Positions 17,868 through 26,378 of a stretch of DNA of 64,000 nt are shown here, piece after piece. The notes under the pieces are model-generated. The model worked only from the letters and a program-made list of their open reading frames with translations. It did no database searches and had not been told where the DNA came from. Source of the stretch: Microbacterium sp. JZ31. GTDB taxonomy: Bacteria; Actinomycetota; Actinomycetes; Actinomycetales; Microbacteriaceae. The stretch covers positions 3,038,001-3,102,000 of the forward strand of contig NZ_CP017661.1 of the NCBI RefSeq assembly GCF_016805985.1, written 5' to 3'. The first letter of the stretch is position 1. Each line of letters starts with the position of its first letter. The position numbers were made by a program, and so were the translations under genes.

Positions 17868-18649
17868 TTGTGCATCGCCCCCTCGTACCCGCGGCCGTTG
17901 TAGAAGTCCTCGAGCTCGTAGCGCAGCAGCGTCGGCGTCGCGCGCTCGGGACGCAGCGTCTTGGCCCACTCCACGCCGTTGGCGATCACCTTCCGCACCT
18001 CCGCCTGGTGATACACCGGGTAGTCCTGATCGCCGGGGCTGAAGTAGAAGATCTTGCCGTAGCCGCGGCGGTAGGTCATGCCGCTGCGGAACACCTCGCC
18101 GCCCGTGAAGGTCGACAGGAAGACCAGCTCGTCGGGGGCGGGCACGTCGAAGAACTCGCCGTACATCTCCTGCGCCGGGATGAGGAAGGGGTGCGGGATG
18201 CCCCGCGCGATCGGATGCGTGGGATCGACGGTCCAGACGATCTCGCGGTCGTTCTTCGAGCGCCACCGCAGCGTGCAGGTCGTGCCCATGAGCTTGCCGA
18301 AGATCTTCGACCAGTGGCCCGAGTGCAGCACGAGGAGCCCCATGCCCTCGAGGACGTGCCGCTGCACGCGCTCCACGACCTCGTCCGCGACCTCGGAGTG
18401 GGCGGCGTGACCCCACCACACGAGCACGTCGGTCTGCGACAGCAGCTCCTCCGTGAGGCCGTGCTCCGGGTCGTCGAGCGTCACGGTGCGGACGACCGCG
18501 CGTTCGCCGAGGTTCTCCTCGATCCCCTCCTTGATGGTGGTGTGCATCCCGTCCGGGTAGATGTCGCGCACCTTCTGCTGCACCTGCTCGTGGCGGTTCT
18601 CCCCCCACACGACGACGCGGACGGGGTATTCGGGGGCGAGCGCCGACAT
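17864..18649 (-). CDS. thuA: ThuA family protein (trehalose-utilisation type)
   Basis: A 261-residue protein that looks like a full-length ThuA: VRVVVWGENRHEQ at the first strand, DIYPDGMHTTIKEGI, DVLVWWGHAAHSEV, GLLVLHSGHWSKIF and RGYGKIFYFSPGDQDYPVYH are all hallmark segments of the family. The biochemical step is not firmly established; ThuA/ThuB are linked to 3-keto-disaccharide metabolism. It is more canonical than the second ThuA-like gene at 15970. ATG 18649 has AGGAGG 7 bp upstream. It follows the ABC permease gene by 50 bp, which ties it to the imported sugar. Confidence 0.9.
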   Translation of the reverse strand: MSALAPEYPVRVVVWGENRHEQVQQKVRDIYPDGMHTTIKEGIEENLGERAVVRTVTLDDPEHGLTEELLSQTDVLVWWGHAAHSEVADEVVERVQRHVLEGMGLLVLHSGHWSKIFGKLMGTTCTLRWRSKNDREIVWTVDPTHPIARGIPHPFLIPAQEMYGEFFDVPAPDELVFLSTFTGGEVFRSGMTYRRGYGKIFYFSPGDQDYPVYHQAEVRKVIANGVEWAKTLRPERATPTLLRYELEDFYNGRGYEGAMHN

Positions 18650-18699
18650 GGCGTCCTCCTTCTGTTCAGAGCTGTGGGATGTCTGGGCGAGCGAGGCGG

Positions 18700-19560
18700 T
18701 CATTTGACGGCACCGCCCATCGCGCCGGCCGCGATGTAGCGCTGCGCGACGAGCAGCAGCACGATCGCCGGCAGCGACGACAGCACGGCCGTGGCCATGA
18801 CGGCGCCCCAGTTCGAGACCTGCGTGCCGAGGTACTGGTAGATGCCGAGGGTCACGGGACGCAGCTCCTCGGTGGTGGTGAGCGTGAGGGCGAACAGGAA
18901 GTCGCTCCACGCGAACAGGAAGGCGAACAGCCCGGCCGTGATGAGGGCGTTCTTCGCGATCGGCAGCGCGATCGACCAGAAGGCCCGCACGGGCCCCGCC
19001 CCGTCGACGCGGGCGGCCTCGAGGATCGATGGATGCAGGTTCATCATGAACGCGCGCAGGACGAGGATCGCGAACGGGATCGAGTGCGACGCGTCCGCGA
19101 GGATGAGGCCCACGACCGTGTTGAGCAGTCCGAAGTCGTTGTACGCCGCGTACAGCGCGTTCGCGATCACGATCCCGGGGATCATCTGCGCGATCAGGAT
19201 CACGAGCAGGGCGATCCCGATCCAGCGGTACCGGAACTGCGCCAGCGCATACGCGGCGGGCGCGGAGATGACGAGGCAGACGATCACGGATCCGACCGAC
19301 ACGATGAGGCTCGTCACCAGGTTCCCGCCCTGGTCGGCGAGCGCCTGCTCGTAGCCCGCGAAGCTCGGGTTCCAGGGGATGAGGCCCGCGTTGAGGGTGT
19401 TGCCGGACGGCTGCAGCGAGGTGTTCACCATCCAGTAGACGGGGAACAGCATGATCGCGAGCAGCACGATGCCGACGGCCGTCGACACGCGTCCGCGACC
19501 GGTGCGCCGATCGTGACGCCGCGCGGCCTTCTGGTCGACGGTGATCAGGGCGGTTGTCAT
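18700..19560 (-). CDS. Carbohydrate ABC transporter permease (MalG-like)
   Basis: A 286-residue inner-membrane permease of the CUT1 family with six helices. The EAA loop that docks on the ATPase is EAARVDGAGPVRAFWSIALP, with the canonical E-A-A and a Gly at position 9. The N-terminal cytosolic segment is basic and the C-terminus ends AAGAMGGAVK, typical for MalG proteins. It pairs with the MalF-like protein encoded 19 bp upstream. No ATPase gene is present, so a shared MsmK/MsiK-type ATPase encoded elsewhere must energise it, as is usual in actinobacteria. Confidence 0.93.
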   Translation of the reverse strand: MTTALITVDQKAARRHDRRTGRGRVSTAVGIVLLAIMLFPVYWMVNTSLQPSGNTLNAGLIPWNPSFAGYEQALADQGGNLVTSLIVSVGSVIVCLVISAPAAYALAQFRYRWIGIALLVILIAQMIPGIVIANALYAAYNDFGLLNTVVGLILADASHSIPFAILVLRAFMMNLHPSILEAARVDGAGPVRAFWSIALPIAKNALITAGLFAFLFAWSDFLFALTLTTTEELRPVTLGIYQYLGTQVSNWGAVMATAVLSSLPAIVLLLVAQRYIAAGAMGGAVK

Positions 19561-19579
19561 GTGCTTCGGTCCTTTCCGA

Positions 19580-20488
19580 TCACTCGTCGACGGCCTTGCG
19601 GTTCGACCGCAGGTAGATGAGCGCGAACACGAGCGAGAGCAGGATCAGGATGTTGCTGAAGGCGGCGCCGACACCGAACTCGAAGTCGATGAACGACGTC
19701 TGGTAGGCGCGGATCGCGATGGTCTGCGTCGCGTTCGCCGGGCCTCCGCCGGTGAGGCCGAGGATCACGTCGAGCACCTTGAGCGTGTACACGACGCCGA
19801 GCACCAGGACGACGCTCATCACGGGCCGCAGGTTCGGCAGCGTGATGTGCCAGAACGCCTTCCAGCCCGTCGCGCCGTCCAGCGAGGCCGCCTCGTACAG
19901 CTCCTCCGGGATGTCCTGCAGCCCGCCGTACAGCAGCGTGACGTTGAAGGGGATGCCGACCCAGATGTTGACGAGGATCACGGCGATGAGCGCCACGTCG
20001 GGGCTCGTCAGCCACGGCACCGCTCCGACGCCGACGGCTCCCAGGGCCTGGTTCAGGATGCCGCTGTCCTGATCCAGGATCGCGCGCCAGGTGGCGCTCG
20101 AGACGATCAGCGGCAGCAGCCAGGGAAGCAGCAGCATCGCCCGCAGGAAGCCGCTGAGCGGGAACCGGCGGCGGAAGAAGACCGCCAGTCCCATGCCGAT
20201 CACGAACTGCCCGACCAGCGAGCCGAGCGTGAACAGCAGCGTGTTCGCCATCGCGGGCCAGAACAGCCCGCTGGTGACGGCGGTCACGTAGTTCTGCAGC
20301 CCCACCCAGGGCGCCTCGCCCGTGAAGAAGGTCTTGGTCGTGTAGTCCTGGAACCCCATCAGCACGTTCTTCACGACGGGATAGCCGAAGAACAGCAGGA
20401 TGTAGATCGCGGCGGGCACCACGAACAGCGCCTTCACGACGTCCTCGCGACGCATGCGACGTCGCCGCGAGGGCAGCACCATCGTCAT
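19580..20488 (-). CDS. Carbohydrate ABC transporter permease (MalF-like)
   Basis: A 302-residue permease with six membrane helices. The docking loop is EAASLDGATGWKAFWHITLP, the standard EAA motif. The first helix follows a basic stretch (SRRRRMRRED) and reads KALFVVPAAIYILLFFGYP, which is typical for the MalF-like subunit. ATG 20488 lies 5 bp after the stop of the binding-protein gene; a second ATG two codons on is an alternative. It forms the membrane channel with the MalG-like subunit. The transported sugar is not readable from sequence. Confidence 0.93.
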   Translation of the reverse strand: MTMVLPSRRRRMRREDVVKALFVVPAAIYILLFFGYPVVKNVLMGFQDYTTKTFFTGEAPWVGLQNYVTAVTSGLFWPAMANTLLFTLGSLVGQFVIGMGLAVFFRRRFPLSGFLRAMLLLPWLLPLIVSSATWRAILDQDSGILNQALGAVGVGAVPWLTSPDVALIAVILVNIWVGIPFNVTLLYGGLQDIPEELYEAASLDGATGWKAFWHITLPNLRPVMSVVLVLGVVYTLKVLDVILGLTGGGPANATQTIAIRAYQTSFIDFEFGVGAAFSNILILLSLVFALIYLRSNRKAVDE

Positions 20489-20493
20489 CGACG

Positions 20494-21720
20494 TCAACCG
20501 CGCGCGGCCTGCTCGAGCGCGTCCGCCGGCTCCGCCTCGCCCGTGATCGCGAGCTGCACCGCGTTGTAGATCACCGTCGCGACGGTGGGCCATTCCTCGC
20601 CGAGCTTGCCGGTGCGCGAGCGCGCGTCGACGACCTGCTGCGTGAAGGCCTCCATGGAGGGCACCTTCTCGACGTAGTCCTCCACGAGCGCGGTCCGCGT
20701 GGGCACCATGAAGCGCGCCTCCGCGATCGCCATCGAGTTCTCCTCGTTCGTCATGCACCCGATGAACTCGGCCGCCTTCGACTGGCGTGCCTCGTCGCCC
20801 GTCTCGGGCACCGTGAGCACCTCGCCGCCGAGGGGCGCCACGGGCGTCTGGCCGTCCTCGTTGACGGGCACGAGCACGGAGCCCCACTCGAAGTCCGTGT
20901 CGGCGAGCGCGGGGATCTGCCAGGGGCCGTTGACCATCATCGCCGCCTTGCCGGCGACGAACTGATCCTTCACGTCGGCCTGCGACCAGTTCACGACGCC
21001 CTCCGAGGCGGAGCCCTCCTGGACGAGGTCGACCCACAGCTGCAGCGCCTCGGCGACCTCCGGCGTCTGCAGATCCGTCTCGTCGCCGCCGTTCGTCCAC
21101 ATGAAGGGAAGGAACTGCCAGGCCCCCTCGTACGTCGCGATCGCGGAGAACGCGACGCCGTACCGGTCGCCCTCGGTGAGCGCGGCGGACGCCGTCTTCA
21201 GGTCCTCCCACGTCTGGGGCGGCTCGATGCCGGCCTCGTCGAGCAGCGTCTTGTTGTAGAAGATGCCGAGCGTGTTGACCGCGGGAGCGAGGCCGTAGAC
21301 CTCGTCCTCGTAGGTGGCGGCGTCGAGGATGCCCTGCGCGAAGCCCGCGGTGTCGACGTCGAAGCGGCTGAGGGGCGCGAGGCCGCCGGTCGCGGCGATC
21401 TCCTGCACGTCCGGGTTGTCGAGCATCAGCACGTCGGGAAGCGTGCGGGAGGACGAACGCTGCAGCACCTTCTGGATGAGGTCCTTGCCGGGCACGGTCT
21501 CACGCTCGACGGTGACCTCGAGCTGCTCCGCACAGCGGTCGATCGCCTCCTGCATGATCGTCTTGTCGGGCTCGTTGTTCCAGTAGTCGAGCATCGTCAG
21601 GGTGTCGACGTCGCCGCCGCCGGCGGCTCCTCCCCCGGTTCCGCCGCCCGCGCACGAGGCGAGCGCGAGGGGAAGCGCGGCGAGCGCGGCGGTGGTCGCG
21701 ATGGCGCGAGAACGGCGCAT
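20494..21720 (-). CDS. Sugar-binding lipoprotein of ABC importer (family 1)
   Basis: A 408-residue extracellular solute-binding protein. The lipobox is LALASC, with Cys about residue 23 lipidated, followed by a Gly-rich linker. The mature chain shows the family-1 pattern: LTMLDYWNNEPDKTIMQEAI at the first lobe, a hinge around YGLAPAVNTLGIFYNKTLLDEAG (the usual P-x-x-x-x-x-L-x-YNK segment), AAMMVNGPWQIPAL and a C-terminal helix region. It captures the sugar for the two permeases downstream. GAAGGAG lies 6 bp before the ATG, and a LacI-type operator sits about 70 bp upstream. First gene of an eight-gene operon. Confidence 0.93.
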   Translation of the reverse strand: MRRSRAIATTAALAALPLALASCAGGGTGGGAAGGGDVDTLTMLDYWNNEPDKTIMQEAIDRCAEQLEVTVERETVPGKDLIQKVLQRSSSRTLPDVLMLDNPDVQEIAATGGLAPLSRFDVDTAGFAQGILDAATYEDEVYGLAPAVNTLGIFYNKTLLDEAGIEPPQTWEDLKTASAALTEGDRYGVAFSAIATYEGAWQFLPFMWTNGGDETDLQTPEVAEALQLWVDLVQEGSASEGVVNWSQADVKDQFVAGKAAMMVNGPWQIPALADTDFEWGSVLVPVNEDGQTPVAPLGGEVLTVPETGDEARQSKAAEFIGCMTNEENSMAIAEARFMVPTRTALVEDYVEKVPSMEAFTQQVVDARSRTGKLGEEWPTVATVIYNAVQLAITGEAEPADALEQAARG

Positions 21721-21789
21721 GATGACTCCTTCGTCAGGGTGCGTGATCCGGTTCGGAGCGTTTCCCCGCGACGCTCTCCGCCTGCGAGG

Positions 21790-21801
21790 TTAAACGCTTA
21801 A
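21790..21801. promoter_or_regulatory. Candidate LacI-family operator
   Basis: TTAAACGCTTAA is a near-perfect palindrome centred on CG (10 of 12 positions symmetric), the form of LacI/GalR operators (A-A-n-C-G-n-T-T). It lies in the 181-bp gap between the divergent sugar-binding protein gene and the lacI-type gene, so it could control both. It is the most AT-rich piece of the region. Confidence 0.65.
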
Positions 21802-21901
21802 ACTGCGATGGCTGGAAGTCTGCACGGCACCCGCCCGCCGTGTCAACACCCCGGGACCGATCCCGCCGCACGGCGGCCGTACGATGCAGCGAGGAGGAGC
21901 C

Positions 21902-22918
21902 ATGGTGACGATGCGCGATGTCGCGGCACGCGCGGGCGTGTCGGTCGCGACGGTGTCCTTCGTCGTGAACGGCAGCAAGCCCGTGCGCGCCGACACCCGC
22001 GAGCGCGTCGAGGAGGCGATGCGCTCGCTCGGATTCCGGCGCAACCCGGTGGGTGCGGCACTCGCCCGTCGCGGCCACACGCGCATCGTCGCGCTGCTCT
22101 ACCCGGCACTCGAGCGACCCCTGACGCCCACCGCCGTGGCGTTCTTCACGAGCGCGTCGCGTCGGGCGCGCGAGCGCGGGTACGACCTGGTGATGTGGCC
22201 GATCGGCAACGACGCCGAGCAGGTCGACGTCCTCGCCCGCACGGGCCTCGTCGACGGCGTGCTGCTCATGGAGGTGCAGCTCGACGACCCTCGCGTCGAC
22301 GCCCTCCGCGCGGCGGACGTGCCGTTCGCCCTGATCGGACGCACGGCGGATCCGGACGGGCTCGCGTTCGTCGACATCGACTTCCCCGCCTCGGTGCTCG
22401 AGGCCCTTGATCGGCTCCGCACGCTCGGCCACTCCCGCATCGCCTTCGTCGCGGGCAGCGAGCCCGGCTACCACCATGCCGCGCGCACGCGCGCCGAGGT
22501 CGCCTACCAGGACGCGATGCGGGCGCACGGCGTCGAGCCCACCGTGATCCACATCTCGGAGGAGCCGATCGCCGGGCGCGCGCTCGGGGCGGCGTTCGCC
22601 GTCGACCATCCCGACACGACCGCCGTCGTGCTGCTGAACGAGCACGCGGCCGCCGGCTTCCTGATCGGCCTCGCCGGCGCCGGCACGGCCGTGCCGCACG
22701 ACCTCAGCGTCATCTCGATGGGCACCTCGGCGTACATGGCCGGCATGGGCGAGCCGCGGCTGACCTACATGCGCGCCCCCGGCCCCGAGCTCGGCGAATG
22801 GGGCCTCGACGCGCTGCTCGAGCGCATCCTGTCGCCGGATGAGGCGCCGCAGCAGCGCCTGCTCGCGTGCGAGTTCGTGCCCGGGGACACGGTCGAGCGC
22901 GTGCTGACGAACCGCTGA
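21902..22918 (+). CDS. LacI family transcriptional regulator
   Basis: A 338-residue repressor. The N-terminal helix-turn-helix is VTMRDVAARAGVSVATVSFV with the recognition helix at residues 14-22, followed by the hinge RRNPVGAALARRG. The remainder is a periplasmic-binding-protein-like effector domain (RIVALLYPAL, DGVLLM, VPFALIGR, DLSVISMG). It is transcribed divergently from the sugar operon and very probably represses it until a sugar binds; the operator at 21790-21801 lies between them. The ATG has GAGGAGGAG just upstream. Confidence 0.93.
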   Translation: MVTMRDVAARAGVSVATVSFVVNGSKPVRADTRERVEEAMRSLGFRRNPVGAALARRGHTRIVALLYPALERPLTPTAVAFFTSASRRARERGYDLVMWPIGNDAEQVDVLARTGLVDGVLLMEVQLDDPRVDALRAADVPFALIGRTADPDGLAFVDIDFPASVLEALDRLRTLGHSRIAFVAGSEPGYHHAARTRAEVAYQDAMRAHGVEPTVIHISEEPIAGRALGAAFAVDHPDTTAVVLLNEHAAAGFLIGLAGAGTAVPHDLSVISMGTSAYMAGMGEPRLTYMRAPGPELGEWGLDALLERILSPDEAPQQRLLACEFVPGDTVERVLTNR

Positions 22919-22921
22919 TCG

Positions 22922-22944
22922 GGGCTCGGCGGACCGGCGAGCCC
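22922..22944. terminator. Hairpin between convergent lacI and phzF genes
   Basis: GGGCTCG at 22922-22928 pairs with CGAGCCC at 22938-22944 around a 9-nt loop, directly after the lacI stop and before the phzF stop. Probable terminator; an alternative overlapping fold CTCGGCGG/CCGCCGAG is also possible. Confidence 0.45.
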
Positions 22945-22970
22945 GCCGAGACGCACCCGGCCGATCCGGT

Positions 22971-23843
22971 TCAGCGGATCGCGACGGCCGTGCCCGACAC
23001 GGTGATCCCGCCGTGGGCGGGGATGTCGACGAGCAGGATGCTCGGGCGCCCGACGTGCGCGCCCTGCTGCACGACGATCCGGCTCGGCGCCTGCGCACCG
23101 AGCACGTCCCGGACGTAGGCGCCGAGCGCTGCGGCGGCGGACCCGGTGGCCGGGTCCTCCGTGATCTCGCCCACGGGGAACAGGTTGCGCGCCTCGACGG
23201 CGTCCGGCGCGTCGCCGAACCGCACGACCGTCACCGTCCCCGCCCAGCCCGCGCGATCCATGAGCGCCCGCACGGCCGCCGGATCGAACGAGAACCCGTC
23301 GAACAGCGCGCGTCCGCGGATCGCCACGATGGGGTGCGCGTTGCCGGCGAAGGCCTCGCGCAGCGGCCAGCGGGCGTCGAGGTCCTCGCGCGCGACGCCG
23401 ATCAGCTCCAGGAGCTCGTCCGCCACGCCGGGGTCGAGCGCGCGCACGGACGGCTCCACGCTCGTGAACGACGCGAGCGGGGTCTCCTCGCCCGGCTCGG
23501 TGCCGATCACGACCTCGCCGACCGGCGTCGCGAAGCGGAACGCGCCGGTGCCGCGCCGCTCGGCGAGGGCCACCGCGAGCGCGATCGTCGCGTGCCCGCA
23601 GAACGGCACCTCGGCGGTCGGCGAGAAGTACCGCACCGCGACGTGGCGCTCGTCGCCGCCGAGCCGCGGGTCGATCGCGAAGGCCGTCTCGGAGTACCCG
23701 ACGGCGGCGGCGATCCGCTGCATGCCCGCATCGTCGAGGTCGCGCGCATCGAGCACCACGCCCGCCGGGTTGCCGCCCGCGGGGGTGGCGGCGAAGGCCG
23801 TGAGCCGCAGGATCTCGGGGTCGGCGGTCGCGGTGTGCGTCAT
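22971..23843 (-). CDS. PhzF family isomerase/epimerase-like protein
   Basis: A 290-residue protein of the PhzF/diaminopimelate-epimerase-like fold. Diagnostic segments are TPAGGNPAGVVLDA, GYSETAFAI with the catalytic Glu, RYFSPTAEVPFCGHAT and EDPATGSAAAALGAY. No phenazine genes accompany it; most members of this family outside phenazine clusters have unknown substrates. The ATG has GAGAAT six bases upstream, which could be a -10 of a leaderless mRNA. It is divergent from the LLM oxidoreductase gene. Confidence 0.9.
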   Translation of the reverse strand: MTHTATADPEILRLTAFAATPAGGNPAGVVLDARDLDDAGMQRIAAAVGYSETAFAIDPRLGGDERHVAVRYFSPTAEVPFCGHATIALAVALAERRGTGAFRFATPVGEVVIGTEPGEETPLASFTSVEPSVRALDPGVADELLELIGVAREDLDARWPLREAFAGNAHPIVAIRGRALFDGFSFDPAAVRALMDRAGWAGTVTVVRFGDAPDAVEARNLFPVGEITEDPATGSAAAALGAYVRDVLGAQAPSRIVVQQGAHVGRPSILLVDIPAHGGITVSGTAVAIR

Positions 23844-23903
23844 GCGTTCATTCTCCGCGCTCGCCCGGCCCGGAGATCCGCTTCTGCTAGACATGGCCGG
23901 GTG

Positions 23904-24929
23904 ATGAGTGAGACGACGCGGTTCCACATCGAGATCGGCACGCGCAATGCCAGCCCGGACGGCGCCGAGAAGGCGGCCCGCTTCGCGGCCGAGAGCGGCT
24001 TCGGCGGCCTCCAGCTGACCGAGACGCAGCACGATCCGTTCATCGGCTGCGCGCTCGCGGCGCGCGAGGCGGCGCGCGCGGGACGGCCGATCCGGGTGTC
24101 CACCGCGATCGCGGTGGCCTTCGCGCGCAACCCCATGACGGTCGCGATGGCCGCCAACGACGTGCAGCTCGCGGCCGAGGGGCGCTTCGCGCTCGGTCTC
24201 GGCTCGCAGGTGCAGGCGCACATCGAGAAGCGCTTCTCCATGCCGTGGTCGGCGCCCGCGCCGCGCATGCGCGAGTTCGTCGGCGCCGTGCGTGCGATCT
24301 GGCGCACCTGGGAGACCGGCGAGCGGCTGAACTTCCGCGGCGAGCACTACACGCACGCGCTGATGTCGCCCGTGTTCGACCCGGGCCCCAACCCGCACGG
24401 CTACCCGCCGATCTGGCTCGCGGGCGTCGGCGCCGCCATGACCCGCCTGGTGGGCGAGGTCGCCGATGGCTTCGTGGCGCACGCCTTCACGACGCGCGAG
24501 TACCTCATGGAGGTCAGCGTCCCGGCGCTCGCGAAGGGCCGCGAGCGCTCCGAGCTCGCCGCGCCCGTGGAGCTCATCGCCCTGCCCTTCGTGATCGCGG
24601 GGCGGGACGCGGCCGCGCGCGCCGCGCAGGAGGCCGCCGTCCGGCAGCAGATCGCGTTCTACGGCTCGACGCCCGCCTACCGGGGCGTGATGGAGCTGCA
24701 CGGCTGGACCGAGACCGCCGACCGGATGCACGACGCGTCGCGCCGCGGCGAGTGGCGCGAGATGGCCGCCCTCGTCGACGACGACATGCTCGACGCCTTC
24801 GCGGTCGCGGGCACGCCCGCCGAGGTGCGCGACCGGCTCGCCGACCGCTTCGCGGGGCTCGCCTCCACGGTGTGCATCAACGCCCCCGAGACCGCGGACC
24901 CGGCCGACGTCGCGGCGCTCGCCGGCTGA
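23904..24929 (+). CDS. LLM-class (F420-dependent type) oxidoreductase
   Basis: A 341-residue luciferase-like monooxygenase-fold protein. FHIEIGTRN begins the first strand, GFGGLQLTETQHDPF holds the usual acid/His positions, GRFALGLGSQVQAHIEKRF is the canonical G-R-F-x-L-G-x-G-S/T-Q phosphate-binding segment, and MREFVGAVRAIW and PPIWLAGVGAAMTRLVGEVADGF complete the fold. This sequence style fits the actinobacterial F420-dependent subgroup rather than FMN enzymes, in line with the F420 genes in this window. Substrate unknown. ATG 23904 has an in-frame GTG one codon before it, preceded by a possible TAGACA -10. Confidence 0.85.
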   Translation: MSETTRFHIEIGTRNASPDGAEKAARFAAESGFGGLQLTETQHDPFIGCALAAREAARAGRPIRVSTAIAVAFARNPMTVAMAANDVQLAAEGRFALGLGSQVQAHIEKRFSMPWSAPAPRMREFVGAVRAIWRTWETGERLNFRGEHYTHALMSPVFDPGPNPHGYPPIWLAGVGAAMTRLVGEVADGFVAHAFTTREYLMEVSVPALAKGRERSELAAPVELIALPFVIAGRDAAARAAQEAAVRQQIAFYGSTPAYRGVMELHGWTETADRMHDASRRGEWREMAALVDDDMLDAFAVAGTPAEVRDRLADRFAGLASTVCINAPETADPADVAALAG

Positions 24930-24948
24930 ACGGACACTTCTGCCCATC

Positions 24949-24969
24949 CTCCGCCCGCTGAGCGGGAGG
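24949..24969 (+). terminator. Hairpin after the LLM oxidoreductase gene
   Basis: CCTC-CGCCCGCT and AGCGGGAGG form an imperfect stem about 20 bp past the stop. The core CCCGCT/AGCGGG is perfect but short, so this is a weak terminator candidate. Confidence 0.35.
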
Positions 24970-25026
24970 AACGGCGGCGCCCACATAGACTCGGGACCAC
25001 TCATGCCCGAGTCGAGGAGGACCCCG

Positions 25027-26306
25027 ATGAGCACCAAGACCACGCCCGAGACCGAGGCGCCCCGCTGGCGGGTGATCGGTCCCGGCCTCGTCGTCGCCGC
25101 GACCGGCGTCGGATCCGCGGACATGGTCGCGACCCTCGTGGCGGGATCCAACTACGGCTACATGCTGCTGTGGGCCGTCGTGCTCGGCGTGATCCTCAAG
25201 ATCGTGCTCGTCGAGGGCGCGGGACGCTACACGGTCGCCACGGGCAGGACCATCTTCGAGGGGTGGCGCACGCTCGGCCGCTGGCCGACCTGGTATTTCG
25301 CGCCGTACATCGTGATCTGGGGCTTCGTCTACGCCGCGTCCGCGATGAGCTCGACTGCGCTGCCGATCGCGGCACTGTTCCCCGAGGGCAGCTTCGGAGC
25401 GCAGGTGTGGCCCTGGGCGATCGGCACCGGCATCGCGGCCTTCCTCATGATCTGGTTCAGCCGGTACCGGATCTTCGAGCGGATCAGCGCCGCGCTCGTC
25501 GGCCTGATGTTCGTCACCATCGTGATCCTGGCGATCATCGCGGCCCCGAACTTCCTCGAGACGATCTCGGGCCTCGTCCCGATGATCCCGAGGGCGGCGT
25601 GTTCAACACGCTCGCGCTGGCCGGCGGCGTCGGCGGCACCATCACGCTCGCGGCCTACGGCTACTGGCTGCGCGAGAAGGGATGGGACAAGCCGAAGTTC
25701 CTGCGGGTCATGCGCATCGACAACACCGCCGCGTACATCATGACGGGCATCTTCGTCATCGCGATGCTCATCGTCGGTGCCGAGGTGGTGCGCGCCGCCG
25801 GGGTGTCGCTCGCCGCCGGCGACCAGGGTCTGCTCGAGCTCGACGGCGTGCTGCGCGAGCGCTACGGCGACTTCATCGGCGTGTGGTTCCTCGTCGGCTT
25901 CTGGGCCGCGGGCTTCTCGTCCGTGCTCGGCGTCTGGAACGGCGTCTCGCTGATGTTCGCCGACTTCATGGGCAACGTCACGGGCAAGGGCTCGGCACAC
26001 CCCGACTCGCAGGCCGGCGGCAAGTGGTTCAAGGTCTACCTCGTGTGGCTGACCTTCCCGCCGATGCTGCTGCTCCTGCTCGACCAGCCGATCTTCCTGG
26101 TGCTGCTGTACGGCTTCCTCGGCGCACTGTTCATGCCGTTCCTCGCCCTGACGCTGCTGCCGATCCTGAACACCGATCGCGTGCCGCGCGAGTACCGCAA
26201 CAAGTGGTACCTCAACGTGGCCCTCGGCATCACGGCGCTGCTGTTCGTGGTGCTGGGCGTGTACCAGGCGGTGCAGGCGATCGGGAAGGCGTTCGGCTGG
26301 GCCTGA
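25027..26306 (+). pseudogene. Nramp-type divalent metal transporter, frameshifted near 25590
   Basis: Two frames together spell one Nramp-family transporter of about 425 residues. The first part (25027 to about 25590) has PGLVVAATGVGSADMVATLVAG in helix 1 and ILKIVLVEGAGRYTVATGRT in helix 2; at GLVPMIP the frame breaks and the rest (PEGGVFNTLALAGGVGGTI onward to the stop at 26306) continues in the next frame, consistent with loss of one G in the CCCGAGGG stretch at 25587-25594. Both halves are well conserved, so this is a recent mutation or a sequencing error. GAGGAGG precedes ATG 25027; TAGACT at 24986-24991 is a likely -10. By family it would import Mn2+ or similar metal ions with protons. 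Confidence 0.85.
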
Positions 26307-26320
26307 GCCGGCCGTCGACT

Positions 26321-26353
26321 CGCGGGCCCTCGGCGATGCGCCGGGGGCCCGCG
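26321..26353 (+). terminator. Strong terminator hairpin after the Nramp gene
   Basis: A 15-bp stem (CGCGGGCCC-T-CGGCG with CGCCG-G-GGGCCCGCG, one T:G wobble) around a 3-nt loop lies 15 bp after the stop. It is one of the most stable hairpins in the window and separates this gene from the kinase gene downstream. Confidence 0.7.
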
Positions 26354-26378
26354 GCGTCTCCCGGCGGAGGATGATCGC

